Source: Mycobacterium sp. NBC_00419 (GTDB lineage Bacteria; Actinomycetota; Actinomycetes; Mycobacteriales; Mycobacteriaceae). From it: a stretch of 64,000 nt of DNA. The first letter of the stretch is position 1, and every line of letters starts with the position of its first letter. Below, one piece after another: positions 45,748-54,584 of the stretch. The stretch lies in assembly GCF_036023875.1 (NCBI RefSeq), contig NZ_CP107931.1, forward strand, positions 3,038,001 through 3,102,000, in the 5' to 3' direction. Both the position numbers and the translations under genes were made by a program. The notes under the pieces were generated by a model, which saw nothing but the letters and a program-made list of their open reading frames with translations, had not been told where the DNA came from and made no database searches.

Positions 45748-46980
45748 ATGACCAGCGTCCTGTCCCGCAACCGCGATACCGCCCCCCTGTCGGGCCAGCG
45801 ACTCCTGTGGCGTTCCCTGAGCATCACCGCGCTGCTGATCCTGCCGGCGATGGTCACCCGGTTCGGCGGACTGCACCCCACTCCGACCGTCTCGCTGCTG
45901 ATCTTCGGAGCCGCCGTCGTCGCCGCCAGTTTCCTGCTGGCATGGGCCGCCGAAGCCGCCCAGATCGACGTCTCGGGTGGCCTCGCGATTGCGGTGCTCG
46001 CGCTCATCGCCGTGCTGCCGGAGTATGCCGTCGACCTGTACTACGCCTACACCGCGGGCCAACACGCCGAGTACACCCAGTACGCGGCGGCCAACATGAC
46101 CGGCTCCAACCGCCTCCTGATGGGCATCGGCTGGCCGGTCGTCGTCCTCGTCAGCCTCTATGTCGCCCGCCGGGTGACAGGGCGTGCGACGACCACCCTG
46201 ATGCTCGATCCGGGCAACCGCGTCGAACTCGGCTTCCTGCTCGTCGCCGGAATCGCGGCGTTCATCATTCCGGCCACCGGCCGCATCACGCTGACCCTGG
46301 GCATCGCCCTGCTGGCCTGGTTCGGCTTCTACCTGTACAAACTGACCCGTGGCGAGGTCGAAGAACCCGAGCTGATCGGCACCGCCGCCGCCATCGGCGC
46401 GCTGGCGGACCGGCGCCGGCGGATTACGGTCGTCGCCCTGTTCGTGATCGCGGCGGGTGTCATCCTCGCCTGCGCGGAACCCTTCGCGGAGAGCATGATC
46501 GGCGCCGGCACCCAACTCGGGGTGGACCGCTTCCTGTTGGTGCAGTGGCTCGCGCCGCTGGCCTCCGAGGCGCCGGAATTCATCATCGCCATCATCTTCG
46601 CGGCACGCGGGAAGGGCACGGCGGCTATCGCCACGCTGATCTCGTCGAAGGTCAACCAGTGGACCCTGCTGGTCGGCTCGCTGCCGATCGCCTACATGGC
46701 CGGCGGCGGTGGGACCGCCCTGGTGCTCGACGGCCGCCAGATCGAAGAGGTGCTGCTGACCGCCACCCAGACGATGATGGGGATCGCGCTCATCCTGGCC
46801 CTGCGGTTCCATCGGCATACGGCGTGGATGTTGTTGGCGCTGTTCATCATTCAGTTCCCGATCACCTCCACGCACGGCCGCATGATTCTTTGCGGCGTAT
46901 ACGCGGTGCTCGCACTCGCGGGCATGGTTGTCAACCGGAAACACCTGCTGGCGACACTCCGTGCGCCCTTCGTGAGGTGA
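45748..46980 (+). CDS. CaCA-family cation exchanger under Mn riboswitch control
   Basis: About 410 residues with ten hydrophobic segments in two halves. Each half has an acidic alpha-repeat: LIAVLPEYAVDLYYAYTAG with AANMTGSNRLLMGIG, and APLASEAPEFIIAIIFAARG with LISSKVNQWTLLVGS. This is the Na+/Ca2+ exchanger-type fold; the two Glu residues coordinate the cation. Ca2+ is the classical ion, but the manganese riboswitch in its leader suggests Mn2+ export here. ATG chosen because GAGGAA precedes it; the more upstream ATG at 45691 lies in the riboswitch hairpin. Confidence 0.87.
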   Translation: MTSVLSRNRDTAPLSGQRLLWRSLSITALLILPAMVTRFGGLHPTPTVSLLIFGAAVVAASFLLAWAAEAAQIDVSGGLAIAVLALIAVLPEYAVDLYYAYTAGQHAEYTQYAAANMTGSNRLLMGIGWPVVVLVSLYVARRVTGRATTTLMLDPGNRVELGFLLVAGIAAFIIPATGRITLTLGIALLAWFGFYLYKLTRGEVEEPELIGTAAAIGALADRRRRITVVALFVIAAGVILACAEPFAESMIGAGTQLGVDRFLLVQWLAPLASEAPEFIIAIIFAARGKGTAAIATLISSKVNQWTLLVGSLPIAYMAGGGGTALVLDGRQIEEVLLTATQTMMGIALILALRFHRHTAWMLLALFIIQFPITSTHGRMILCGVYAVLALAGMVVNRKHLLATLRAPFVR

Positions 46981-47048
46981 AACTTCACTCGGGTGTGACT
47001 TTGCCGCGCTAGCCTCGTGGCGGAGTCGGTCGAGAGAGGTGCTGATCA

Positions 47049-47798
47049 ATGAACAACCTGTTGTCCAGGCGAGCCTGGTTCGGAGTTGCGGGCGCCTCGG
47101 CGGCCGCCGCGGCATTGAGCGCGTGCGGGTCGTCGACCCAGACAGCGACCACGACCACCGTGACGGTGCCGGTGAACGTCCCGGTCACCACCGAGTCGGA
47201 GAAGCCGGACATTTCCGGCCCGGACGAAGCTCTGCAACGGCTGCGCGAAGGCAACATGAGGTTCGCCGGCTCGCAGATGGTGCATCCGGATCAGGGGGCT
47301 GCGACCCGCGTGCGGTTGTCCGAGGCGCAGAGCCCATTTGCGGTCGTGCTGAGCTGTTCGGATTCACGACTGCCGCCGGAGGTCATCTTCGATCAGGGCC
47401 TCGGCGACCTGTTCGTGGTTCGGGTGGCGGGCAACATCGTCGACCCGGCGGGTCTGGGCAGCATCGAGTATGCGGTCGGGCACCTGGGCACCCCGCTGAT
47501 CGTGGTGCTCGGACACGAGAACTGCGGCGCGGTGTCGGCGACGTTGGAGGCGCTACAACCGCCGTTCGAGCAACCCCACGGTGCGGTGGAATCCCTGATC
47601 ACCGCGATCACACCCGCGGTGGCCGTCGCCGAGACCAGGCCCGGCAACCTGCTCCAGAACGCCATCCTGGCCAATATCGAGCAGTCCCGCGACCAGATCA
47701 CGCAGTCCCACGAGTTGGAGAAGCCGCTGGCCTCGGGCGCACTCAAGGTGGTCACCGGCTTCTACGACCTCGGGGACGGCGTCGTCACGCTGACCTGA
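47049..47798 (+). CDS. Secreted lipoprotein beta-carbonic anhydrase
   Basis: 249 residues. A twin-Arg start (LLSRRAWFGVAG) and lipobox LSAC (Cys26) indicate Tat export and lipid anchoring, followed by a Thr/Val-rich linker. The catalytic domain has Cys103, Asp105 and Arg107 (LSCSDSRLPPE) and His156, Cys159 (LGHENCGAVS), the zinc and Asp-Arg dyad of beta-class enzymes. It would hydrate CO2 outside the membrane. Beta-CAs are usually cytoplasmic. SD GAGAGGTG. Confidence 0.9.
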   Translation: MNNLLSRRAWFGVAGASAAAAALSACGSSTQTATTTTVTVPVNVPVTTESEKPDISGPDEALQRLREGNMRFAGSQMVHPDQGAATRVRLSEAQSPFAVVLSCSDSRLPPEVIFDQGLGDLFVVRVAGNIVDPAGLGSIEYAVGHLGTPLIVVLGHENCGAVSATLEALQPPFEQPHGAVESLITAITPAVAVAETRPGNLLQNAILANIEQSRDQITQSHELEKPLASGALKVVTGFYDLGDGVVTLT

Positions 47799-47844
47799 AA
47801 CACCTAGTCGACACCCGTCAATTCGGCTGTCGTAAAGTGCACGC

Positions 47845-49413
47845 ATGCAGATCCGTGAGCACGCCGAGGCCACCCCGGACAAACCCGCCGTCATCCTGTA
47901 TCCGTCGGGTACGACCGTCACGTTCGGCGAGATGGAAGCACGGGCAAATCAGTTGGCCCACTTGTTCCGTCAGGCCGGCCTGCGCGAGGGCGACGCTGTC
48001 GCGATCCTGCTGGAGAACAACGAGCACTTTCACACCGTGATGTGGGCGGCCCGCCGCGCCGGGCTGTACTACGTGCCGATCAACACCCACCTCACGGCAG
48101 CCGAGACCGCCTACATCATTGACAACAGCGCGGCCAAGGCGATCGTGGGGTCGGTCAAGCTCCGCCCCGTGCTCGAAGGTCTCGCCGAGCATCTCCCCAA
48201 CGGCCTGCCGGAACTCCTCATTGTCATCGACGGAGCCGAATCGTCGGCGACAGACGCCTCCAGCGATCTGAACGGGTGGCGTCGCTACCCGGAATGTGTT
48301 GCAGATCAACCTGTTACGCCCATCAGCGACGAGATCGAGGGCGATCTGCTGCAGTACTCGTCGGGAACCACAGGCCGCCCCAAGGGCATCAAGCGGGAAC
48401 TTCCGCACCTGCCGCCCTCGGAGGCGCCGGGTCTGATGACCATGCTGGTCTCGTTCTGGATGAACCCCGACGGGGTGTACCTCAGCCCCGCGCCGCTGTA
48501 TCACACCGCCCCCTCGGTGTGGTCGCTGACGATGCAGGCTGCGGGCATCACCGTGGTCGTGATGGAGAAGTTCGACGCCGAGGGCACCCTGGACGCCATC
48601 CAGCGCTACCAGATCACGCACGGCCAGTTCGTGCCGGTGATGTTCACTCGCATGCTGAAACTGCCGGAGACAGTGCGTAACTCGTATGACGTGTCCGGCC
48701 TGCAGCGCGTCATGCACGCGGCCGCGCCGTGCCCGGTCGAGGTCAAGAAGCAGATGATCGACTGGTGGGGCCCGATCGTCGACGAGTACTACGCCTCGTC
48801 CGAGGCCATCGGCTCCACGCTGATCAGTGCCGAGGAGTGGCTGGCGCACCCGGGCTCGGTGGGTAAGCCGATGGTGGGCAACCTGCACATCCTCGACGAG
48901 GAGGGCAACGAGGTCCCGGCCGGCGAGCCGGGCGAGATCTACTTCGAGAGCCCGAACACCTTCGAGTACCTCAACGACGCCGAGAAGACGGCCTCCTCGC
49001 GACACCCGAAGGGCTGGATGACCGTCGGCGACATCGGCTACCTCGACGACGAGGGCTACCTGTATCTCACCGACCGCCGCCACCACATGATCATTTCCGG
49101 CGGGGTGAACATCTACCCGCAGGAAGCCGAGAACATGCTCGTCATCCACCCGAAGGTGATGGACGCCGCCGTGTTCGGCGTTCCCGACGACGAGATGGGG
49201 CAACGGGTCAAAGGTGTGGTCCAACTCGTCGACCACGACGAGGCCTCCGACGAACTCGCCGAGGAGCTGCTGGTCTGGCTGCGGGAGCGGCTGGCGCACT
49301 ACAAGTGCCCGCGGTCCATCTCGTTCGAGGAACAGCTGCCCCGCACCGACACCGGCAAGCTCTACAAGCAGGAGCTGATCGTCAAGTACTCGGCGCCCAC
49401 GCCCACCGGGTAG
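47845..49413 (+). CDS. fadD4: Fatty acyl-CoA synthetase/AMP ligase
   Basis: 522 residues, ANL superfamily. P-loop YSSGTTGRPKGIKRELP, adenine motif YYASSEAIGSTL, GEIYFES, hinge TVGDIGYLDDEGYLYLTDR and the C-terminal catalytic Lys in RTDTGKLYKQEL. It activates a carboxylic acid to acyl-AMP then acyl-CoA. By position it corresponds to Rv0214 (FadD4), upstream of fadE3. Chain length not predictable. The next gene starts 13 bases after its stop, so an operon is likely. Confidence 0.88.
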   Translation: MQIREHAEATPDKPAVILYPSGTTVTFGEMEARANQLAHLFRQAGLREGDAVAILLENNEHFHTVMWAARRAGLYYVPINTHLTAAETAYIIDNSAAKAIVGSVKLRPVLEGLAEHLPNGLPELLIVIDGAESSATDASSDLNGWRRYPECVADQPVTPISDEIEGDLLQYSSGTTGRPKGIKRELPHLPPSEAPGLMTMLVSFWMNPDGVYLSPAPLYHTAPSVWSLTMQAAGITVVVMEKFDAEGTLDAIQRYQITHGQFVPVMFTRMLKLPETVRNSYDVSGLQRVMHAAAPCPVEVKKQMIDWWGPIVDEYYASSEAIGSTLISAEEWLAHPGSVGKPMVGNLHILDEEGNEVPAGEPGEIYFESPNTFEYLNDAEKTASSRHPKGWMTVGDIGYLDDEGYLYLTDRRHHMIISGGVNIYPQEAENMLVIHPKVMDAAVFGVPDDEMGQRVKGVVQLVDHDEASDELAEELLVWLRERLAHYKCPRSISFEEQLPRTDTGKLYKQELIVKYSAPTPTG

Positions 49414-49426
49414 GCGATCGCCTCGA

Positions 49427-50380
49427 ATGTTCCTCGTCGACCTCTCAGACCCGCCGCCCATTGGCGTGGCCGGCGTACCCGGGGTCGTCGTGGCCGTCGG
49501 GGAATCCTCCTCGCCGGAGGCGGAATTCTGGCTCGACACAGCGACATTCGCACTCACTGACGTCGAACACGAAGACCGCCGGTTCGTCGCGGTGGACTCG
49601 GTTGCCGACACGGTGGCCGAACTGGAGCAGCGGTGCGCACACTGGCCGCACGCGAGCGCGGTCTGCGACGATGTGCTGCGCGCGGTCGATGTCACCGGCT
49701 CGGCGTTCGCGCCGATTGTCACCGAATCGCTGGCCTACTCCACCCTGCAATCCGGTCCGGAGTTCGCCCGGTGGCTGGCACAGCGCGGTCCCGCGCGGCT
49801 ACCGCAGATCGCCGATCCGGTGCTGGCCGAGCGCGACGGATCCACCGTGCGGATCATGTTCAATCGCCCGCAGCGGCACAACGCGTTCACCACGGACGCC
49901 CGCGCGCCGCTGCTCGAATTCCTGACGGTTGCGTTGCTCGACGACACCGTGACCGAGGTGGTGCTCGGCGGAAACGGCCCGTCGTTCTGCAGCGGTGGGG
50001 ATCTCGGCGAGTTCGGAACCTTCGCCGACCCGGCGAGCGCGCACCTGGCCCGGACCCGGCACAGCCCGGCACTGGCCCTCGACGCGCTGACCCGCCGGCT
50101 CGGGCGGGCCTGCCGCGCCGAGATCCACGGCCGCGTCCTGGGCAGTGGACTGGAGATGGCCGCGTTCTGCGGCTGGGTCAACGCCCGGCCCGACGCGGTG
50201 CTGGGTCTTCCCGAACTCGCGCTGGGCCTGATCCCCGGAGCCGGTGGAACGTTGAGCATCACCCGCCGGATCGGGCGTTGGCGCACAGCGTATCTGGTGC
50301 TGTCCGGCCGTACCATCGACCCGGCCACTGCGCTGCGGTGGGGCCTGGTCGACGAGATCAGCTCGAGCGGCGCAGGGTGA
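49427..50380 (+). CDS. Enoyl-CoA hydratase/isomerase-family protein with extra N-terminal region
   Basis: 317 residues. The C-terminal ~190 are a crotonase domain: IMFNRPQRHNAFTTDAR, oxyanion FCSGGDLGEFG, and LPELALGLIPGAGGT with the catalytic-site Glu. The first ~125 residues are not part of the crotonase fold (VAVGESSSPEAEFWLDT, a small alpha/beta-like unit), unusual for the family. It follows fadD4 after 13 bases. The 3' end overlaps the GntR gene by 23 bases, convergent. Confidence 0.85.
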   Translation: MFLVDLSDPPPIGVAGVPGVVVAVGESSSPEAEFWLDTATFALTDVEHEDRRFVAVDSVADTVAELEQRCAHWPHASAVCDDVLRAVDVTGSAFAPIVTESLAYSTLQSGPEFARWLAQRGPARLPQIADPVLAERDGSTVRIMFNRPQRHNAFTTDARAPLLEFLTVALLDDTVTEVVLGGNGPSFCSGGDLGEFGTFADPASAHLARTRHSPALALDALTRRLGRACRAEIHGRVLGSGLEMAAFCGWVNARPDAVLGLPELALGLIPGAGGTLSITRRIGRWRTAYLVLSGRTIDPATALRWGLVDEISSSGAG

Positions 50381-51080
50381 CCCGATATGTGTACTGCTCG
50401 GGCAGGAAGTGGCTCACCGACAGTTCGACGGGCGTACCGGTGGTGTCGGAGTAGAGCCGGTCCACCCGCAGCATCGCATGCCCCGGTTCGCAGTTGACCG
50501 CGTCGGCCACGAGGTCGTCGGCTGGGGCGACACTGATCAGCTGTGCCGCTTCGGCAATCGGCTCCGGCAGGTGCGGCTCGAGGATGCCGATGACGGTGTT
50601 GGTGCCCACGGCACCGGAGAGCAGTTCGGGGGAGTCGATCACCAGTCGGGCCACCGGTTCGGGAAGGTGCACGGTGGTGAGGACGAACGGCACCCCGTCG
50701 TGGAAGCGGCGGAACACCACCGTGTAGACCACGTCGTCGTCCAGGCGCAGTCGACTTGCCGCGTTGACGTCGACGCGGCGCGAAAGTCCCTGCAGGACTT
50801 CCATCGTGGTGTCCTCGGACAGGTTCATCAGGTCCTCGATCGAACCCAGCTGGCGCAGGTATCCGCGACCGGTCGCGTAGGTTCCGCGACCGGGCACCCG
50901 ATACACCACGCCCTCGGCGACCAGGTCCTGGAATGCACGACGGACGGTCTGGCGGGACAGACCGTACTCCGCGACCAGTTCGGACTCGGTGGGCAGCCGG
51001 ACACCCTCGGGGTAGGCCCCGGCCGCGATATCGTCGCGGAGCCGTTGCCGCAGAACCTGATACGCCGGTTCCGGCTTCAT
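50358..51080 (-). CDS. GntR-family (HutC-type) transcriptional regulator
   Basis: About 240 residues from the ATG at 51080. The N-terminal winged helix has LRDDIAAGAYPEGVRLPTES, YGLSRQTVRRAFQDLVAEG and VYRVPGRGTYAT. The C-terminal UTRA-type effector domain has VVFRRFHDGVPFVLTTVHLP and LSVSHFLPEQYTYRVTLRR. It likely regulates the neighbouring acyl-CoA genes; its operator may be the repeated TGTACGGCCATAT in the fadE3 upstream region (inference). Confidence 0.88.
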   Translation of the reverse strand: MKPEPAYQVLRQRLRDDIAAGAYPEGVRLPTESELVAEYGLSRQTVRRAFQDLVAEGVVYRVPGRGTYATGRGYLRQLGSIEDLMNLSEDTTMEVLQGLSRRVDVNAASRLRLDDDVVYTVVFRRFHDGVPFVLTTVHLPEPVARLVIDSPELLSGAVGTNTVIGILEPHLPEPIAEAAQLISVAPADDLVADAVNCEPGHAMLRVDRLYSDTTGTPVELSVSHFLPEQYTYRVTLRRSS

Positions 51081-51114
51081 GGCGCTCAGATACCTCCCAG
51101 GACTGATGTCGGCA

Positions 51115-52269
51115 TCAAATGCCTCCTCTCGCCACGAGCTGTCCGGCGATGACGTTGCGCTGAATCTCGTTGGTGCCCTCACCGACGATCATCAGCGGGG
51201 CGTCGCGGAAGTAGCGTTCGACGTCGTACTCGGTGGAGTAGCCGTAACCGCCGTGGATGCGGACGGCGTTGAGCGCGATCTCCATCGCGGCCTCCGAGGC
51301 GAACAGTTTGGCCATGCCGGCTTCCATGTCGCAGCGCTGCCCGCTGTCGTATCGCTCGGCGGCATGGCGGGTGAGCTGGCGGGCGGCTGTCAGTTTCGTG
51401 GCCATGTCCGCCAGGTAGTGACCGATCGCCTGGTGTTTCCAGATGGGCTGCCCGAAGCTCTCCCGGTCCTGCGCGTAGGCCAGGGCGTCTTCGAATGCGG
51501 CCGTGGCGACGCCCAACGCGCGCGACGCCACCTGGATCCGGCCCGTCTCGAGTCCCTTCATCATCTGCCCGAATCCTCGGCCGGGCTGGCCGCCGAGGAT
51601 CGCCGACGCCGGAACCCGGCAGTCCTCGAAGACCAACTCACAGGACTCGACGCCCTTGTAGCCGAGCTTGGGCAGATCCTTCGACACCGTCAGGCCAGGC
51701 GTCGGATTCTCGACGAGCACCACCGAGATGCCCTTGTGCTTGGGGCTGGCCTGCGGATCGGTCTTGCACAGCAGGGCGATCAGCCCGGATCGGCGGGCAT
51801 TGCTGATCCAGGTCTTGGCGCCGTTGATCACCAACTCGTCGCCGTCGGCGCGGGCGACGCACGCCATGTTCTGCAGATCGGAGCCGCCACTCGGCTCGGT
51901 CAGCGCCATCGTGGCACGCAGTTCGCCGGTGGCCATCCTCGGCAGGTAGGCGCGCTTCTGCTCCTCGGTGCCGAAGATCTCCAGCAGTTTGGCGACCACG
52001 GTGTGGCCGCCCATCGCACCGGCCAGACTCATCCAGCCGCGGGCGAGTTCCTGGGTCACCTCGACATAGCAGGGCATCGAGACCGGGGAGCCGCCGTACT
52101 CCTCGCTGATGGCAAGACCGTAGACACCGATCCGCTTCATCTGCTCGATCCACGCCTCGGGGTAGGTGTTGGCGTGCTCGACGTCGCGGACGCTCGGCTT
52201 GACCTCGCGGTCGATGAAGGCGCGGACTGTCTGCACCAACATGGTCTCTTCGTCGTTGAGTTCGCTCAC
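51115..52269 (-). CDS. fadE3: Acyl-CoA dehydrogenase (Rv0215c-like)
   Basis: 384 residues from GTG 52269. It oxidises acyl-CoA to enoyl-CoA with FAD. Signatures are ALTEPSGGSDLQNM and KTWISNARRSG, the Arg in RIQVASRALGVATAAFEDAL, and IHGGYGYSTEYDVERYFRDA. The catalytic Glu lies in MIVGEGTNEIQRN. Order fadD4...fadE3-Rv0216 follows M. tuberculosis. The divergent intergenic region holds a direct repeat. Confidence 0.92.
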   Translation of the reverse strand: MSELNDEETMLVQTVRAFIDREVKPSVRDVEHANTYPEAWIEQMKRIGVYGLAISEEYGGSPVSMPCYVEVTQELARGWMSLAGAMGGHTVVAKLLEIFGTEEQKRAYLPRMATGELRATMALTEPSGGSDLQNMACVARADGDELVINGAKTWISNARRSGLIALLCKTDPQASPKHKGISVVLVENPTPGLTVSKDLPKLGYKGVESCELVFEDCRVPASAILGGQPGRGFGQMMKGLETGRIQVASRALGVATAAFEDALAYAQDRESFGQPIWKHQAIGHYLADMATKLTAARQLTRHAAERYDSGQRCDMEAGMAKLFASEAAMEIALNAVRIHGGYGYSTEYDVERYFRDAPLMIVGEGTNEIQRNVIAGQLVARGGI

Positions 52270-52292
52270 CGTGGCCGCTCCAAGGTTTGAAA

Positions 52293-52305
52293 TGTACGGC
52301 CATAT
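52293..52305. repeat. Direct repeat TGTACGGCCATAT, copy 1
   Basis: Identical 13 bases to 52350-52362, start-to-start distance 57 bases (~5.5 helical turns). Lies between the divergent fadE3 and the hydratase gene. Candidate operator of the neighbouring GntR regulator. Confidence 0.6.
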
Positions 52306-52342
52306 TGACACACGACTCGGTGAACTGCCAGCATGTGCCACT

Positions 52343-53356
52343 GTGACTTTGTACGGCCATATCGGTGCGGGTGAGGCGGGCGGTCCCTACTTCGACGACC
52401 TCGTCGTCGGCCAGGTCTTCGACTGGGCACCCTCGATGACGTTGACGTCCGGCGCCGCCGCCAGCCATCAGGCGATCCTCGGCGACCGGCTACGACTGTC
52501 CCTGGATGCCGAACTGGCGCACGCCGTCGTCGGCGCCAACGGCCCACTGGCTCACCCGTCGCTGGTGTGCGACGTCGCCATCGGCCAGAGCACCCTGGCG
52601 ACCCAGCGCGTCAAGGCAAACCTGTTCTACCGGGGGTTGACCTTCTATCGCTACCCGGTCATCGGCGACACCCTGTTCACCCGCACCGAGGTGGTGGGTC
52701 TGCGGCAGAACAGCGCCAAGCCCGGTCGTGCGCCGACCGGACTGGCGGCACTGCGGATGACGACCATCGACCAGGTCGGCCGTCTGGTTCTCGACTTCTA
52801 CCGCTGCGCCATGCTGCCGCTGAGCCCGGGTGCGACCGACACCGGACATGCCGACGACCTGACCCGCATCGGCGTGGACCTCGGCGCTGCCCCGGACCCG
52901 ACCGCCGACTGGAACGCGGCGGCATTCCGGGAACGCGTTCCTGGCCCGCACTTCTACCCCGATATCGCCGGTTCGGTACTGCGCAGCACCGGCGACGTGG
53001 TGAGCTCAGCACCGGAACTGGCCCGACTGACACTGAATGTTGCCGCCACCCATCATGATTCGCGGGTCGGCGGTCAACGGCTGGTCTACGGCGGCCACAC
53101 CATCGGGCTGGCGCTGGCACAAGCCGGCCAACTGCTGCCGAATCTTGCAACCGTGCTGGGGTGGGAGTCGTGCGACCACACCGGTCCGGTGCATGAGGGT
53201 GACACCCTTTACAGCGATCTGCACGTCGAGGCGGCTGCACCGCTGCCCGGCGACCGCGGAGGTGTGCTGACGTTGCGATCGGTGGTCTACGCCGTGGCCG
53301 CCGAGGGCGACGACCGCCAGGTCCTCGACTGGCGGTTCAGCGCGCTGCACTTCTAG
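52343..53356 (+). CDS. Double-hotdog (MaoC-like) (R)-hydratase (Rv0216-like)
   Basis: 337 residues. Two hotdog repeats: the first starts GGPYFDDLVVGQVFDWAPS, with AAASHQAILGDRLRLSLDA. The second has GGQRLVYGGHTIGLALAQAG and ESCDHTGPVHEGDTLYS. This is the fold of Rv0216, related to MaoC hydratases of enoyl-CoA thioesters. GTG start is most likely; ATG 52292 is an in-frame alternative that would include the first repeat. Divergent from fadE3. Confidence 0.82.
   Translation: MTLYGHIGAGEAGGPYFDDLVVGQVFDWAPSMTLTSGAAASHQAILGDRLRLSLDAELAHAVVGANGPLAHPSLVCDVAIGQSTLATQRVKANLFYRGLTFYRYPVIGDTLFTRTEVVGLRQNSAKPGRAPTGLAALRMTTIDQVGRLVLDFYRCAMLPLSPGATDTGHADDLTRIGVDLGAAPDPTADWNAAAFRERVPGPHFYPDIAGSVLRSTGDVVSSAPELARLTLNVAATHHDSRVGGQRLVYGGHTIGLALAQAGQLLPNLATVLGWESCDHTGPVHEGDTLYSDLHVEAAAPLPGDRGGVLTLRSVVYAVAAEGDDRQVLDWRFSALHF
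52350..52362. repeat. Direct repeat TGTACGGCCATAT, copy 2
   Basis: Second identical copy. If the hydratase starts at GTG 52343 it lies inside the first codons and both copies would read YGHI in the same frame. This may be a duplicated coding start or a repeated operator. Confidence 0.55.
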
Positions 53357-53365
53357 GTCCAGCAT

Positions 53366-53422
53366 CGAAACCGACGTTCTGCACGTCGGCACTCGCACTT
53401 CCGCGCCGATACGTCGGTTTCG
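53366..53422. repeat. Long-range inverted repeat in intergenic region
   Basis: CGAAACCGACGT at 53366-53377 and its exact complement ACGTCGGTTTCG at 53411-53422. An inner GACGT/ACGTC pairing gives a smaller nested hairpin. Sits between two co-directed genes and may be a terminator or a dispersed palindromic element. Confidence 0.6.
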
Positions 53423-53429
53423 GCGCGGG

Positions 53430-54584
53430 GTGGGCTCGGCCGAAGTGGACAATGAGCGGGTGGACGATTCGGAGACCCGCTGGGCCGCGGTTCTCACCCG
53501 CGCCGAAGCGGTCGCGGCCCGGCTCACCGAGCGGCTCGGGGTGCCCGTCGATGCTGTCGCTGCGCTCACCGGCCGCGCCGCACTGCTCGGACTGCACCGG
53601 GCGGGCCGTATCTCGGCCGGCGGCGCCACCAGGCTGCTGGCGACCGCCGACGGCTGGTGCGCCCTGACCCTGTCACGGCCCGACGACCTCGCCGCCGTAC
53701 CCGCCCTGGTCGAGGCCGACGACCTGACCGCCGACCCGTGGGCGGCGGTCACCGGCTGGGCCGCTGAGCGCAGCAGCGCCGACGTTGTCGAGCGCGCCGT
53801 TCTCCTGGACCTTCCGGTCGCCCGGTTGGCCGAGACCGCACCGGAACCGCCGCGGGTGCTGGCCGCCGGGCCCCGGGATGGCGCGCGTTCGGTGGCCGGG
53901 CTGCTGGTCGCCGACCTGACCTCGATGTGGGCAGGCCCGCTGTGTGGACAGATACTGGCCAGTGCCGGTGCCACCGTCGTGAAAGTGGAAAGCCCGCACC
54001 GACCCGACGGAACCCGCGGCGGCGATCCGGCCTTCTACGACTGGATCAACCACGGGAAGCTTTCCTACGCTGTCGATTTCGACCGGGACGCACCGAGACT
54101 GCGGGCATTACTGGGCGCCGCGGACATCGTCATCGAGGGCTCTCGTCCCGGCGCGCTGGCCCGGCGAGGGCTCGACCCGCAGACCGTGCCCGGCCCACCG
54201 GGGCGGGTGTGGCTGCGCCTGTCCGGCCATGGCGGGGACTGCGGGCGGGTGGCGTTCGGCGATGACGCGGCCGTGGCGGGCGGACTGGTCGCGATGAGTG
54301 CGGCGGGACCGGTGTTCTGTGGCGACGCGATCGCCGACCCACTCACCGGCCTGGAATCGGCTCTGGCGCTGACTGATTCGTTGGCCCGCGGTGGTGGTGA
54401 GGTCATCGATGTGGCGATGTCCCGGGTCGCTGCCAGCTACGCCGCGCTGCCTCCCGAGCGGGCCGCCGCAGGTGAGATCGTGCCGCCACGGCGACCGGCA
54501 CCGGTACCGCGTGCCGCACGCCTGGGCGCAGACAACGCCCATGTCGACCACATCGTCGCCCAAATGAATTCGCTCCCATGCTGA
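53430..54584 (+). CDS. CaiB/BaiF (class III) CoA-transferase with N-terminal extension
   Basis: 384 residues. The class III core begins only at ~155 with VAGLLVADLTSMWAGPLCGQ, followed by VVKVESPHRPDGTRGG, FYDWINHGKLSYAVD and PVFCGDAIADPLTGLES, where an Asp suits the catalytic position. Preceding residues form a helical, Ala/Leu-rich region unlike the usual family start. The total is close to a normal length, so the C-terminal part is correspondingly short and activity is uncertain. Seven bases of its end overlap the next gene. Confidence 0.8.
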   Translation: MGSAEVDNERVDDSETRWAAVLTRAEAVAARLTERLGVPVDAVAALTGRAALLGLHRAGRISAGGATRLLATADGWCALTLSRPDDLAAVPALVEADDLTADPWAAVTGWAAERSSADVVERAVLLDLPVARLAETAPEPPRVLAAGPRDGARSVAGLLVADLTSMWAGPLCGQILASAGATVVKVESPHRPDGTRGGDPAFYDWINHGKLSYAVDFDRDAPRLRALLGAADIVIEGSRPGALARRGLDPQTVPGPPGRVWLRLSGHGGDCGRVAFGDDAAVAGGLVAMSAAGPVFCGDAIADPLTGLESALALTDSLARGGGEVIDVAMSRVAASYAALPPERAAAGEIVPPRRPAPVPRAARLGADNAHVDHIVAQMNSLPC

